A DNA stretch of 54,718 nt from an uncultured Ruminococcus sp. (GTDB taxonomy: Bacteria; Bacillota; Clostridia; Oscillospirales; Ruminococcaceae), in NCBI GenBank assembly GCA_947174365.1, contig CAMWIR010000002.1, positions 1 to 54,718 of the forward strand, given 5' to 3'. The notes under the pieces are model-generated. The model ran no database searches. It saw nothing but the letters and a program-made list of their open reading frames with translations, and was not told the origin of the DNA. Position 1 is the stretch's first letter; every line of letters starts with the position of its first letter. Of the stretch, positions 8,175 to 17,135 are shown one piece after another. A program made the position numbers and the translations under genes.

Positions 8175-11100
8175 TTATTTGGAACGTCTGCGTTTTAACG
8201 CCTTGGAGAGAGCGTATACAGCCGATGCCATAACAGCTGTTACAGCCATGAAAATAGCTGCATCCTTAGCGCCGCTTCCGCTGTCCTGCTCCACAACATA
8301 TATACCTGCCTTGATATCCTCGGATTCCAGAGGCTCGGATGGCTGATGCCTGTCAATGTGCTCGGTAACAGACGGGTCAATGAAGGATCCGGGACCTTCG
8401 TTGCCCGGTCTTTCGCCAGTGAAAGGTCCTGTGTAGCTGGGCCGCCTTGGATATGTCGTAGTGGTTGTGGCTTCCAGATTTGCGTAGGTTTGCATATCCG
8501 TGGTGGTTTGCGTGATAGAAACGGTCTGAGTGGTAACACTGGTGACCTCCTTTTCGGGCTCGTCGGGATCTTCCTTAACGCCCTCGGGATAATCTCTTAT
8601 GATAACCGTACCGTCGCTTCTTATAACGTTGTAACCGTTGTTTTTACCTGCAACTACTGAGTATTCCTTATCCTTCAAAATAACTCTGAAGTGGAAATCG
8701 GTGGTCAGGTCATAGCCGGCGGGAGCAGCGTCCTCGGTGAGAACGTAGTAGCCCTCGGGAAGTCCCGAAACATAGGCTGTAACGTTTCTGGTGGTGAATG
8801 TAAGGCTGTCACCGTTTGCATTAATGACCTCACCCGGAGCGCCCTCATACCGAACCACAGCGTTTGAAACATCTCCGATTTTATCGCTGACAATACTGTC
8901 ATCGACCTTTATGGTAAGAACAGCACCGGGAAGCTCTTCCAAGTCAGTCATGGAGATCTTGGAAATAGGCAAGCCGGACATTCCGAGAGTTACATCTTCG
9001 TCTCTCTTAATTGTCTTTATTTTATCCATCATTGTGATCCTATGAAGTACAGGGTCATATCTGTATTCCTCATCTGTACCCGAGCCGGCAACCGTGCCGT
9101 TTTCGTTTACAGTAAAGGTAAAGTTGGTTGTAACGGTCTCATATCCGTCGGGAGCGGCAGTTTCCGTAAGAACATACTGCCCTGCGGGAAGACCTCTTAT
9201 TTCTGCCTCGTAAGAGGTTGTGGTAAATTCCACACCGTTGCTTGTAATATTAACGTTTTTGCCGTTGTAAACCTTAACATTGTTAAAGCTCAGTCCGGGA
9301 GTAGTGCCTGTAATCTCCATAACTGCTCCGGGTATCTGGGGAGCATCTCCCATACCGCTCTTGATTGCAATATCTGTCTTTTTGATGAGAACATATGTTC
9401 TCTCATCCGTCATAATAAGCTTGTTGTCCGCAACACCGCCGCCGTTGGGAAGCCGTACATTGCCTCTCTCGTCAATGGCAAAGGAAATATCCTGAGCCAA
9501 AAGGTATCCCGCAGGAGCAGCATCCTCGTGGAGAACATAGTCACCCTCGATAAGTCCCGAAATTTTTGTTGGAACAGTACCCGATACAAAGGAAATGCTT
9601 TCGGATGTAGTAGTAATGGTGTTATTGCTGGTTATAATGCTGCCAAGAGCCGCAAAGTTTATATCATTCCCCTCATTGTCAGTGCCTGTAAGGGTAAGCT
9701 TTGCACCGGGCAGCTCAGCGCCGAATACATCCTGCTTGGAAATGCTCATTTCGTTCAGTTCATCATCCATGATCACCAGGTCGTCCTTGAGTACCTTGCC
9801 GTTCACGGTAATGCTGTAAGTGCCGTTGGACAGTATTCTTACATTAAAGGTGATAGCCGAAGCTTTTGCATAGCCCACAGGAGCTGTATCTTCCACCATG
9901 CGGTATGAACCCGCAGGAAGTCCCTTTATTACCGCAGGACTGCTTCCGGATGTGAAAGAAATGGTCTCAGGCGTTCTTGCAACGTCAGTCATGCCGCCTG
10001 TGATTGTAATGTTTCTGCTTTGCATATATGCATTGCCCGACAATCTTTCGATCCTTATCCTTGCACCCGGCAGTTCTTCGGATTTTCCGACCTCTCTCTT
10101 GGAGAGCTTTACAGTGGTTGTGACTTCTACAGTGTCATCGTCGTTGGGGTCATTGGCTATGCTGATGGTCTCTCCCGCAATGTAGTATTCGACCCTTTTC
10201 CCTGAAGGGATAACGCCTATTGTTTCGGAAGAGGGATTGGCGTCGCCGGGTTTTCTGATAACAATGTATCTTGCGCCCTCAAATACCCTGTACTCCTCGG
10301 GAGCCTTGACTTCGGTAATCTCATAGAGTATGCCGAATTCGAGATTTTGAATAAGAGTGTCTGCCTCATTGCCTGTGTCATAGCTTATAATTTCGTTAAA
10401 GGACGGATGAGCGCCGTCATTTACATAAGGTTTGAATTCGCCCTTGTTGAATTTTCCGGGAACAAGGCTGAATTCTGCCCCGTTCAGATGCAGACCCGTA
10501 AGGCTGTCATACTTGTCAACAACCAGGTCTCCCGTGTCGGAAATAATGGTAGCATTACCCGAAACATCGGCCTCCGACCATGTGTCGGACTTGCTGCTGC
10601 TGTATCCTCCCGAACCGGAAAGGGAAGCAGTATTGGTGATCTCGTTATATATCGAGGAAAGTTCAACTTCTTTTCCACCGATAAAGTAGCCGTTTCTTCC
10701 GCCGAGATTGCGTATCTCCACGTCGATTATCGCATCATAGAGAACTTTGCAGTAGGTCTCGTCGGGCAGGGTAACGCTGAGCTTTCTCGCAGTGCTGTTG
10801 TAGGTATAGCTCCAAAGAGACTCATCCAATGGGTTGCCGTCGCCGTCGGTAACGGTAAGTGTACTCTCCTGGAATCTAAGTCTGCTGCCCATTACATCGT
10901 CAAGATAAACATTATCCTCATCGCCGCCCATTTTAAGTCCGGGCTTATTTACCTCTACCGTGTAATGAACCAGATTGCCCTTGCCGTCGCTTTCCTTTTT
11001 AAGGATCTCTTCCTTGGTGAAGCCCTCATATTGGGAAGCATGAGCAGTACCTGCATCCTCACCTTTATAAGTTGCCGAAACTGTGTTGTTGATAAGATAA

Positions 11101-13265
11101 TTGCCCTCCAGCTGTGTGGGGTCGGAAACTTCCTGATAATAGAAGATAAGCAGAGTCTTTTCGTTTATCATCCTTTGGTTGAGCTTTACAGTTATGGTGT
11201 TGCCGCTCAGGGAAACATCGCCGTTATTCAGAAATTCATCTGTAACAACAGAGCTTGCATTCGGCGTCCACCACATATTTCCGCCCAACTGAAGCTTGTA
11301 AATGCCCTTTATGTCGAGCTGCTGTCCCTCATTGTCCTGCATAACAGCAACGTCCGTCAGCGTAATGATATCGCCGGTCTTGGGCGTAACATTTTTAAGA
11401 TTGTTAAGGTCAACAGTTACACACCAACCGATCTTGTTTTCGCCCGTAAGCTTGCCGTCGCTGTTGCCGGAAATATTTCCGTCAGCGCTCTTGCTTACAA
11501 TGCTGCGAACCTCATATTGGTCGGTGTCCTCACGCTCAATGTCAATATTCTTTTGGTTTACGGTTTGCACAAATTTAGCCTTGGCAGTGTTGTAATATCT
11601 GCCTGTGCTCTTAATGTCATCGCGGCGGGTCTTAAGAGTTATCGTTATAACATCCCCCGCTCTATGAGAGTCATTAATTTCGATCGTATTGTCCTTGATC
11701 GCATAATCATTCGATCCGGAAACAGCAATGCTGCCGTCTACGATCTCATGGGAAAGTCCATTGTCTGCACCCAGAACATCTGTAATGGTAATATCAAATA
11801 CATTGTCCGAGGGTACTTTAAATGTGATCGTCCAGTTAAGATCGCCGTTGGCGTCAACTCCGTCAAATTTCTTGTCAACGGGATTAACACCGCTGGGCAC
11901 TGTAACATAAGCCGAACGGTTATATTCAAAGCCGTCTATCTCGGTATTAAAGTCATTGCGGAAAACCTTGTCAACACTTACGCCGTTATCTTCATAAGTG
12001 GTTTCATAGCTGTAAGTATATCTCCAGCGCTTTTGAGGATTGCCGTTAGAGTCCCATACAGTGACCTGATCTGCTTTTGCCTTTGCCCAGAAATCATTCA
12101 TGGAAAATTCATTGCCTACAACAGTAAGCTCTTCCTTGGTGGCAGGGTCTTCGTGCAGTATGTCCTCCATGTTCTGAACCTTTGCCTTGTCTGTGTCTTT
12201 ATTGCCCGTAAAATCCATGTACCCTATTTCAAGAGTCCATATTATCTTGTTGTTTGTCCTGTCCAGCCTGCCGCTTTTATATACACTGGGTACAAGGATC
12301 TCGGGAACAGAGGGCGAAGCGCTGCTTTCAAGCTTGTTGTTCACGACCACCTTGTTGCCGTATGTCCAAGTATTGTACCTGTCGGTGATAACGCTCTTGT
12401 CGACCTCCATGCGGTACTTGAAAGTTACCGAAGCTCCGGGCTGTAATACAATACCCTTTACAGCGTCAAAGCTGCTGTATGAGGATAAGAGTCCCGTTAC
12501 GCCATCGTTTGAAGAGGCCGTAGCAGTAATATTGCCGCTTACGGAGCTTTTGGATGTATCAACAGGCGTGTCTTTAATGGAAGTTATGGTGTAATTTCCT
12601 GTGCTGGCGGAGTTGGCGTTTACCGTTACCGTGTAATTCTGGTAATACTTGCCGCCTTCCTTGTAAAGCTGCCCGTCCGCCTGCTTGTTTACCCACGCGT
12701 TGGCTTTTACCGTTGCCTCAGGGCGCAGGGTCAGCAGAGGGTTGCCTTGTGCAGAGGCTTTTATGTCGAATTTGCCATCGCTGCCTACATCCTTTGCCGT
12801 GTAGGAGATATTTCCCTTAAAAACAGCCTGACCCTTAATGTTGCTTTCTTTCAGCTGATCTTCCTCCACATAGAATTCGATCTTGTTGCCGTCATCTGTT
12901 TTTATGATCTTGTATGTACCTTTGTCTACAGTACCCTGCTGCAAAGGGCCGTTGTTTTCCAGCAGATATATTCCTTGGAAATCAATATCTGCCACCAGCG
13001 GATTTTTCAGCACTTCGTCCGCAGACTTGTTTACAGACCAGTCAAAGGCGAAGAAAACTTCGTCTCCGTTGTTGACCTTAGTGCTGTCTGTAACTTCTTT
13101 TCCGTTAAGCAGCAGCTTTACATTTGTCAGCGTTACCGCCTTTTCAGCGCCCGCACCGGCAACCGCACTGACAGCTGCTCTTCCCGCAAAGGGTATCAGC
13201 ACGAACATCAGCGCAAAAGCCGTCAGCATGGCTGCCGCCCGTTTGTACCATTTTTTAGGTGTCAT
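8175..13265 (-). CDS. Large SpaA/Cna-B repeat surface adhesin
   Basis: A 1,696-residue secreted protein. The N-terminus has basic residues and a hydrophobic signal core with a likely cut near ...AGRAAVSAVAG. Residues about 45-900 form long beta-rich adhesin domains. Five SpaA-type repeats follow (starting near 915, 1055, 1172, 1297 and 1438). Each opens with a lysine motif (VVDKYD, KLSKRE, SISKQD, IKKTD, ISKISM) and closes with a glutamate motif (YEITEVKAP, YRMVEDTAP, YVLHEDAAP, YVLTETAAP, YVLTEDAAP), the signature of intramolecular isopeptide folds. A Thr/Pro-rich linker and a membrane helix with an RRRSK tail finish the protein. I see no LPXTG sorting motif, so it is probably membrane-anchored. 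The role (adhesion or biofilm) is inferred. Ribosome site AAAGGAT; promoter about 200 bases upstream. Confidence 0.88.
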   Translation of the reverse strand: MTPKKWYKRAAAMLTAFALMFVLIPFAGRAAVSAVAGAGAEKAVTLTNVKLLLNGKEVTDSTKVNNGDEVFFAFDWSVNKSADEVLKNPLVADIDFQGIYLLENNGPLQQGTVDKGTYKIIKTDDGNKIEFYVEEDQLKESNIKGQAVFKGNISYTAKDVGSDGKFDIKASAQGNPLLTLRPEATVKANAWVNKQADGQLYKEGGKYYQNYTVTVNANSASTGNYTITSIKDTPVDTSKSSVSGNITATASSNDGVTGLLSSYSSFDAVKGIVLQPGASVTFKYRMEVDKSVITDRYNTWTYGNKVVVNNKLESSASPSVPEILVPSVYKSGRLDRTNNKIIWTLEIGYMDFTGNKDTDKAKVQNMEDILHEDPATKEELTVVGNEFSMNDFWAKAKADQVTVWDSNGNPQKRWRYTYSYETTYEDNGVSVDKVFRNDFNTEIDGFEYNRSAYVTVPSGVNPVDKKFDGVDANGDLNWTITFKVPSDNVFDITITDVLGADNGLSHEIVDGSIAVSGSNDYAIKDNTIEINDSHRAGDVITITLKTRRDDIKSTGRYYNTAKAKFVQTVNQKNIDIEREDTDQYEVRSIVSKSADGNISGNSDGKLTGENKIGWCVTVDLNNLKNVTPKTGDIITLTDVAVMQDNEGQQLDIKGIYKLQLGGNMWWTPNASSVVTDEFLNNGDVSLSGNTITVKLNQRMINEKTLLIFYYQEVSDPTQLEGNYLINNTVSATYKGEDAGTAHASQYEGFTKEEILKKESDGKGNLVHYTVEVNKPGLKMGGDEDNVYLDDVMGSRLRFQESTLTVTDGDGNPLDESLWSYTYNSTARKLSVTLPDETYCKVLYDAIIDVEIRNLGGRNGYFIGGKEVELSSIYNEITNTASLSGSGGYSSSKSDTWSEADVSGNATIISDTGDLVVDKYDSLTGLHLNGAEFSLVPGKFNKGEFKPYVNDGAHPSFNEIISYDTGNEADTLIQNLEFGILYEITEVKAPEEYRVFEGARYIVIRKPGDANPSSETIGVIPSGKRVEYYIAGETISIANDPNDDDTVEVTTTVKLSKREVGKSEELPGARIRIERLSGNAYMQSRNITITGGMTDVARTPETISFTSGSSPAVIKGLPAGSYRMVEDTAPVGYAKASAITFNVRILSNGTYSITVNGKVLKDDLVIMDDELNEMSISKQDVFGAELPGAKLTLTGTDNEGNDINFAALGSIITSNNTITTTSESISFVSGTVPTKISGLIEGDYVLHEDAAPAGYLLAQDISFAIDERGNVRLPNGGGVADNKLIMTDERTYVLIKKTDIAIKSGMGDAPQIPGAVMEITGTTPGLSFNNVKVYNGKNVNITSNGVEFTTTSYEAEIRGLPAGQYVLTETAAPDGYETVTTNFTFTVNENGTVAGSGTDEEYRYDPVLHRITMMDKIKTIKRDEDVTLGMSGLPISKISMTDLEELPGAVLTIKVDDSIVSDKIGDVSNAVVRYEGAPGEVINANGDSLTFTTRNVTAYVSGLPEGYYVLTEDAAPAGYDLTTDFHFRVILKDKEYSVVAGKNNGYNVIRSDGTVIIRDYPEGVKEDPDEPEKEVTSVTTQTVSITQTTTDMQTYANLEATTTTTYPRRPSYTGPFTGERPGNEGPGSFIDPSVTEHIDRHQPSEPLESEDIKAGIYVVEQDSGSGAKDAAIFMAVTAVMASAVYALSKALKRRRSK

Positions 13266-13327
13266 AACTTCATATCCTTTCTCTGAAAAAATTTTTGTCG
13301 TGTACTTGACCGTAAGCTGTTATGTCA

Positions 13328-13347
13328 ACGGTTTTGCCAAAAACCGT
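13328..13347. other. Stem-loop in the leader of the surface adhesin
   Basis: The arms ACGGTTTT and AAAACCGT form an 8-bp stem with a 4-base loop inside the roughly 200-base leader of the adhesin mRNA. There is no T-run, so it is not a terminator. It may affect mRNA stability or translation. Confidence 0.35.
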
Positions 13348-13471
13348 GCCTGCGCAATAAAAACATTCGCCCCCAATCTTTTTGGCTGCATCTGCGTTTG
13401 CTTTTTTTATACGCTGTTGCAGTCCCGCAATTCTTTCGTTCATAAGCTCATACTTATTAGTATACATATTA

Positions 13472-13500
13472 AGTATACCATATTCTAACGAAAATTGCAA
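13472..13500 (-). promoter_or_regulatory. Promoter for the surface adhesin
   Basis: On the minus strand TTGCAA, a 17-base spacer and TATACT. A TA-rich partial palindrome (GTATAC...GTATAC) overlaps the -10 and the expected transcription start, and could bind a regulator. Confidence 0.65.
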
Positions 13501-13589
13501 TAGTCTGCTGCCAATTTGTTTTTGGCAAAGTGTACAAATAATTTGCGGATATTTTGTGAAACAACAGCCTCTGCCGCTGTACGCAGGAG

Positions 13590-13838
13590 CTATTTTTCCT
13601 CTGTGGGTGCAGGGGCGGTTTTTTCCTCCGATACTGCGGTCATACTCAATATATCAATGTCGTTATCAATTACATATTCGGCGGATCTCAATAATAATTG
13701 TGCCTTGCTTATCCCGGTTTTATTGCAATAGTCGGTAATTTTTTGGTACTCGGCTATTTTTGCATTGACCGTAAAAGCCTTGTATGTTTTGGCGTTGTAT
13801 TTTTTACTTGCTTTAATGTGAGCTTTAGATACTGCCAT
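13590..13838 (-). CDS. Small ribbon-helix-helix-like DNA-binding protein
   Basis: An 82-residue basic protein. Residues about 15-60 fit the ribbon-helix-helix shape: a short strand (YKAFTVNAK) followed by two helices (IAEYQKITDYCNKTG, ISKAQLLLRSAEYVI), with an acidic, Pro/Ala-rich tail. The fold is inferred from pattern only. Start chosen at the ATG after AAAGGAG; an upstream in-frame ATG lacks a site. A 15-base sequence lies in its promoter and again in the spacer of the divergent promoter, suggesting this protein controls both. No toxin gene is adjacent, so an antitoxin role is not supported. Confidence 0.7.
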   Translation of the reverse strand: MAVSKAHIKASKKYNAKTYKAFTVNAKIAEYQKITDYCNKTGISKAQLLLRSAEYVIDNDIDILSMTAVSEEKTAPAPTEEK

Positions 13839-13872
13839 TTTAAAAACTCCTTTGCTGTTATTGCACAATATT

Positions 13873-13891
13873 AATAACCTTAACTATTATA
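13873..13891 (-). promoter_or_regulatory. Operator copy 1 overlapping the -10 of the small regulator gene
   Basis: The 15-mer AATAACCTTAACTAT at 13873-13887 overlaps a minus-strand TATAAT (13886-13891). The -35 is poor. An identical 15-mer lies 70 bases away at 13943-13957. Confidence 0.55.
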
Positions 13892-13936
13892 TTTTGTGCA
13901 TTTGGATTAATTTACTATAAATTTTTGGAAAACTTA

Positions 13937-13965
13937 TTGACAAATAACCTTAACTATGTTATAAT
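13937..13965 (+). promoter_or_regulatory. Consensus promoter with operator copy 2 inside its spacer
   Basis: TTGACA and TATAAT, both perfect, are separated by 17 bases that begin with the 15-mer AATAACCTTAACTAT. Binding there would block polymerase. The downstream transcript runs about 170 bases before the next start codon at 14145 and contains a GGCAAC/GTTGCC hairpin. Confidence 0.75.
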
Positions 13966-14144
13966 TGATATAAGATAAAACAAGTATAACCATAAAAACT
14001 TGCAATAAAAAAATAACGACTTTATGAGGCAACAACGTCGGATGATCCGTTGCCGTCGGTTGTGATTGATAGATTTTTTGCATCAATTATAACACAAAAC
14101 CTCTGCAAAGTCAAGCCGAAATAATATTTAACAGGAGTGGTCAA

Positions 14145-14336
14145 ATGTCCGTAAAAAGCTTGTCAATACGTATTGAACCGGAAATGCTTGATAAGCTGCA
14201 TTATGTAGCGGATTATGAAGCCCGCTCGGCCAACAGACAAGTCCTTATTTTGATAAGAAAAAACGTAGATGACTTTGAAAAAGAACACGGCGAGATACAA
14301 TTTAGCAAACGACCGACCGAACTTAAACATAAATGA
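14145..14336 (+). CDS. Arc-type ribbon-helix-helix protein
   Basis: A 63-residue protein matching the Arc/MetJ-like ribbon-helix-helix pattern: strand SLSIRIEP, helix A MLDKLHYVADYEA, turn RSAN, helix B RQVLILIRKNVDDFEKEHGE. Such proteins bind DNA as dimers through the strand. The ATG follows ACAGGAG. It is read from the consensus promoter at 13937-13965, about 170 bases upstream, and is divergent from another ribbon-helix-helix gene. Targets are unknown; the pair may cross-regulate. The next about 340 bases hold a MITE arm and a terminator but no further gene. Confidence 0.75.
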   Translation: MSVKSLSIRIEPEMLDKLHYVADYEARSANRQVLILIRKNVDDFEKEHGEIQFSKRPTELKHK

Positions 14337-14473
14337 TTTTTAAATTCCAAAGCTGTTCCCATAAATGTCGGGGAGCGGTTTTGGGATTTGTAAGTTAAGC
14401 TTTTCGCTTGTAATGTTTGCTTTGGCTCTTGCAAAAACCGTATATGCAAGTTTTGGCAAGGCTTCATTGTCCG

Positions 14474-14495
14474 ATTTCTAATGCCGTTTACTATA
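14474..14495. repeat. Solo terminal repeat of a MITE
   Basis: These 22 bases are identical, in reverse complement, to the first 22 bases of the left arm of the complete element at 46470-46571 (TATAGTAAACGG...). No partner arm is visible nearby, so this is a solo or decayed copy. Confidence 0.7.
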
Positions 14496-14542
14496 ACAAA
14501 TCCAATAAGCCCGTTCCCCGCACATAAGGGGGAATAACAGTC

Positions 14543-14568
14543 GCCCGCATCCTTATGAGGGCTTTTTT
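14543..14568 (+). terminator. Terminator upstream of the sensor-GGDEF gene
   Basis: GCCC.CAT pairs with ATG.GGGC around CCTT with one mismatch, and is followed by TTTTTT. It probably ends the transcript of the Arc-type gene 200 bases upstream. Confidence 0.65.
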
Positions 14569-14599
14569 AAGGGTTTTAATGTAATTCTCAAAATACCCC

Positions 14600-14628
14600 T
14601 TGCAATTTCCCGAAAAATATGGTAGAAT
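14600..14628 (+). promoter_or_regulatory. Promoter for the sensor-GGDEF gene
   Basis: TTGCAA, a 17-base spacer and TAGAAT lie 47 bases before the GTG start codon. Confidence 0.65.
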
Positions 14629-14675
14629 AGAAAAAAAGACACTGTGCCCTGCGGACATTTTCTGGAGATGATTTT

Positions 14676-16562
14676 GTGATAGGATCAAAAAAGCTGGTTG
14701 CTTTGTGTATTTCAAGACTTAATGATTATACCTGCAATGAATTTATAGCCGCCTTCGGCAGCCGCCTGGCGGAGAATAACTGCGCCCTCTTTGTCTACGG
14801 CACCTGTACCGACCTTTTTTGGAACACCATGGACGAAAGCGGCGAAAAAACCGTGTTCGAGCTTATAGATTACGACAGGCTGGACGCTATGGTTTTCTTT
14901 GACGAGAAAATAAAGGATAAAACCGTGACAAATCAGCTTGTTAAAAGATCGGCAGAAAAAAACATTCCCGTTATCTGCATTGACGGGCAGTACGATAAAT
15001 GCATTAATTTAAGCTTCAATTACGACAGCGGCTTTGAAAAGGTAGTGCGCCACGTGGTGGAGGAGCATAAGGTGCGGGACGTTCACTTTATGGGCGGCAT
15101 TGAAGGGAACGATTTTTCCGAGGTGCGCCTTAATTGCTTCAAAAAAGTGCTGGAGGATAACAATATCCCCTTTAATGAAGATATGGTAAGCTACGGGCAG
15201 TTCTGGTCGGAGCCTGCAAGGCTGGCGGCGGAAAAGCTGGTGGAGGAGAACCGTGTGCCCAAAGCCCTTATCTGCGCCAACGACGTTATGGCGATAACCG
15301 CTGCCACAGTTTTCAAAAAGCACGGCATAAGAATGCCCGAGGACGTTATCGTAACAGGCTTTGACGGCATTGAGGAAATAGAATTTTCCGTCCCGAAAAT
15401 AACCTCCTGCAAATGCAGCTATACCGATATGGGCGTAAAAACTGCGGAGATCATCGGGGATATTTTTGACGGCAAGCCTGCGCCCGAAAGGGTCATTATC
15501 GAGCCGAGAATGATCCTTTCCGAGTCCTGCGGCTGTGATATGACCGAGAGAGTAAATGTTTCCGAGCATTTAACAAGGGTCAACAACTACTTCTTCCGCT
15601 ATCAGGAGGACGACAGAGGGCTGTCAAGAATAGCCGCAAAGCTGCAGATATGCAGCAATATGAGCGATGCAAGCGCCTGCCTTAATAAGCCCGAGTATAT
15701 TTACGATCTCCACTGCATACTTAACCTGGACGCTGCCAACGAAAGCATAAGCCCCTTGGCCGTGCCCGAGGGCGACCCCTTTTCAGAAAAAATGTGTGTT
15801 TTCTTCGACACGGACAAACCCGAAAATTTCAGCCCTTATATTTTTGACCGTCATAATATAATCCCCGATCTTCAAGAAATTATGGACAGAGGATTCCCTC
15901 TTATTTTCTGCGCACTTAATTTTATAAATGTGCCCTTGGGGTATATCTGCTTCCATTACAGGGATTACAACATCAACAACTACTGCAAGATCCCCCAGAC
16001 GGTCTCTGCCCTCAGCAACGCTATCGGCGGATTCCGCAATATCCGCTATCAGCAGTATCTTAACGTTAAGCTGGAGGATATGTACAAGCTGGACGCATTG
16101 ACAGGGCTTTACAACCGCCGCGGCTTTATGAGGGAGTACAAGAGAATGCTGGAGCTCTTGCCCAAGGAAAACAGGCTTACGGTAATTCTTGCCGACCTTG
16201 ACGGCCTGAAGAAAATAAACGACAATTACGGCCACCGTGAGGGTGACAACGCCATTCACACAGTGGCGCAGGCGCTGAAATTTGCCTGCCCGGAGGGAAT
16301 ATGCACAAGGTTTGGCGGCGATGAAATGTTGGGCGTGATAATGGACACCAAAAGCGAAGCGGATATAAGAAACGCAGTGCAGGAATATCTTGACAGCTAC
16401 AACAGCCGTTCGGAAAAGCCCTACACGGTTTCCGCCAGCGTGGGCATATACGTTACCGGAGACACGGACAGCCTTGATTTTGAGGAACTGATAAAGAAAT
16501 CCGACAAGCTTATGTATGCGGATAAAACGGCGAAAAAGCGTGCGAGGGGAGAATTGGTTTAG
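14676..16562 (+). CDS. LacI-type periplasmic-binding-like sensor fused to GGDEF diguanylate cyclase
   Basis: A 628-residue cytoplasmic protein without signal peptide, membrane helix or N-terminal HTH. Residues about 5-290 match the LacI-family ligand-binding domain (LVALCISRLNDY, ALICANDVMAITAA, MPEDVIVTGFDG, ITSCKCSYTDMG). A middle region (about 300-450) may be GAF-like. The GGDEF domain follows (about 460-628) with DALTGLYNRRGF, ADLDGLKKINDNYGH and GGDEM at 547-551. GGDEM replaces phenylalanine only and is compatible with activity; the product would be c-di-GMP. The start is GTG with GGAG upstream, since the nearby ATG runs into a stop. It is followed by an alpha-galactosidase, suggesting sugar sensing, but that is inference. 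Confidence 0.88.
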   Translation: MIGSKKLVALCISRLNDYTCNEFIAAFGSRLAENNCALFVYGTCTDLFWNTMDESGEKTVFELIDYDRLDAMVFFDEKIKDKTVTNQLVKRSAEKNIPVICIDGQYDKCINLSFNYDSGFEKVVRHVVEEHKVRDVHFMGGIEGNDFSEVRLNCFKKVLEDNNIPFNEDMVSYGQFWSEPARLAAEKLVEENRVPKALICANDVMAITAATVFKKHGIRMPEDVIVTGFDGIEEIEFSVPKITSCKCSYTDMGVKTAEIIGDIFDGKPAPERVIIEPRMILSESCGCDMTERVNVSEHLTRVNNYFFRYQEDDRGLSRIAAKLQICSNMSDASACLNKPEYIYDLHCILNLDAANESISPLAVPEGDPFSEKMCVFFDTDKPENFSPYIFDRHNIIPDLQEIMDRGFPLIFCALNFINVPLGYICFHYRDYNINNYCKIPQTVSALSNAIGGFRNIRYQQYLNVKLEDMYKLDALTGLYNRRGFMREYKRMLELLPKENRLTVILADLDGLKKINDNYGHREGDNAIHTVAQALKFACPEGICTRFGGDEMLGVIMDTKSEADIRNAVQEYLDSYNSRSEKPYTVSASVGIYVTGDTDSLDFEELIKKSDKLMYADKTAKKRARGELV

Positions 16563-16592
16563 TTAAAAGCAGCGCATGGGAGTAATATCATT

Positions 16593-17105
16593 ATGAACCC
16601 TTGGACAGCAAAAAATCATACTGACTTTTATTTATGCAGTCAGCCCGCAAGAGGCGGGCTGCAGCTGCATTTTTACGGAGGCGTTTGCCCCGCTGCAAGA
16701 GCCTTTTTATGTGATTTTGCAAAATGGCTGCGTAAAAAATTTGAATTTCCCGTCCGTATTAACGTGTACATAAAAAATACCCTTTATATTAAGGCGAGGG
16801 ACGGGGAATGTGTATCGGCGACCTTTTTCGGACCGTTTGACAAAACAGCCGAGCCATATGCAAAAATAGCTGTGGGTGACTACAGTCTTATTACCGAGGA
16901 ATATAACGTGTTTTCGGCACTGTGCAGTATAGCCGCCTCCTTGGCGCATGAGCTTACCCATTACTATCAATGGTTAAACGGTCTGAACCTGTCGGAAAAG
17001 CAGGAGGAACGCCAGGCAAGGTATTATTCCGAAAAAACAGTGTACAAGTATCTTGATGAACAGGGGTATGATTTTTTGGAATTATCGGGAATATCCACGG
17101 AATAA
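16593..17105 (+). CDS. Small HExxH putative metallopeptidase
   Basis: A 170-residue protein of unrecognised family. It has HELTHYYQW, placing the zinc ligands at H119 and H123 with catalytic E120, and a cluster of glutamates about 15-20 residues later (SEKQEERQARYY) that could give a third ligand. No signal peptide or membrane helix is obvious. The ATG follows GGGAG and lies 30 bases after the GGDEF gene; 30 bases later comes the alpha-galactosidase, so these three probably form one transcript. Peptidase activity is inferred from the motif only. Confidence 0.72.
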   Translation: MNPWTAKNHTDFYLCSQPARGGLQLHFYGGVCPAARAFLCDFAKWLRKKFEFPVRINVYIKNTLYIKARDGECVSATFFGPFDKTAEPYAKIAVGDYSLITEEYNVFSALCSIAASLAHELTHYYQWLNGLNLSEKQEERQARYYSEKTVYKYLDEQGYDFLELSGISTE

Positions 17106-17135
17106 AATCTTTAAAAAATTCGGGAGGATAAAATT

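Noticed and set aside
10347-12446. Open frame of about 700 codons on the plus strand opposite the surface adhesin
   Set aside because: It lies wholly antisense to a clear coding gene, has no ribosome site or recognisable motif, and owes its length to the codon bias of the real gene.
13270-13500. 76-codon minus-strand frame just upstream of the surface adhesin
   Set aside because: Its first codon lies in the -35 box of the likely adhesin promoter, internal starts lack a ribosome site, and the region is better read as the adhesin leader.
13590-14336. The two ribbon-helix-helix genes as a toxin-antitoxin pair
   Set aside because: Both look like DNA-binding proteins, they are divergent, and no RelE-, MazF- or HigB-like partner is adjacent.
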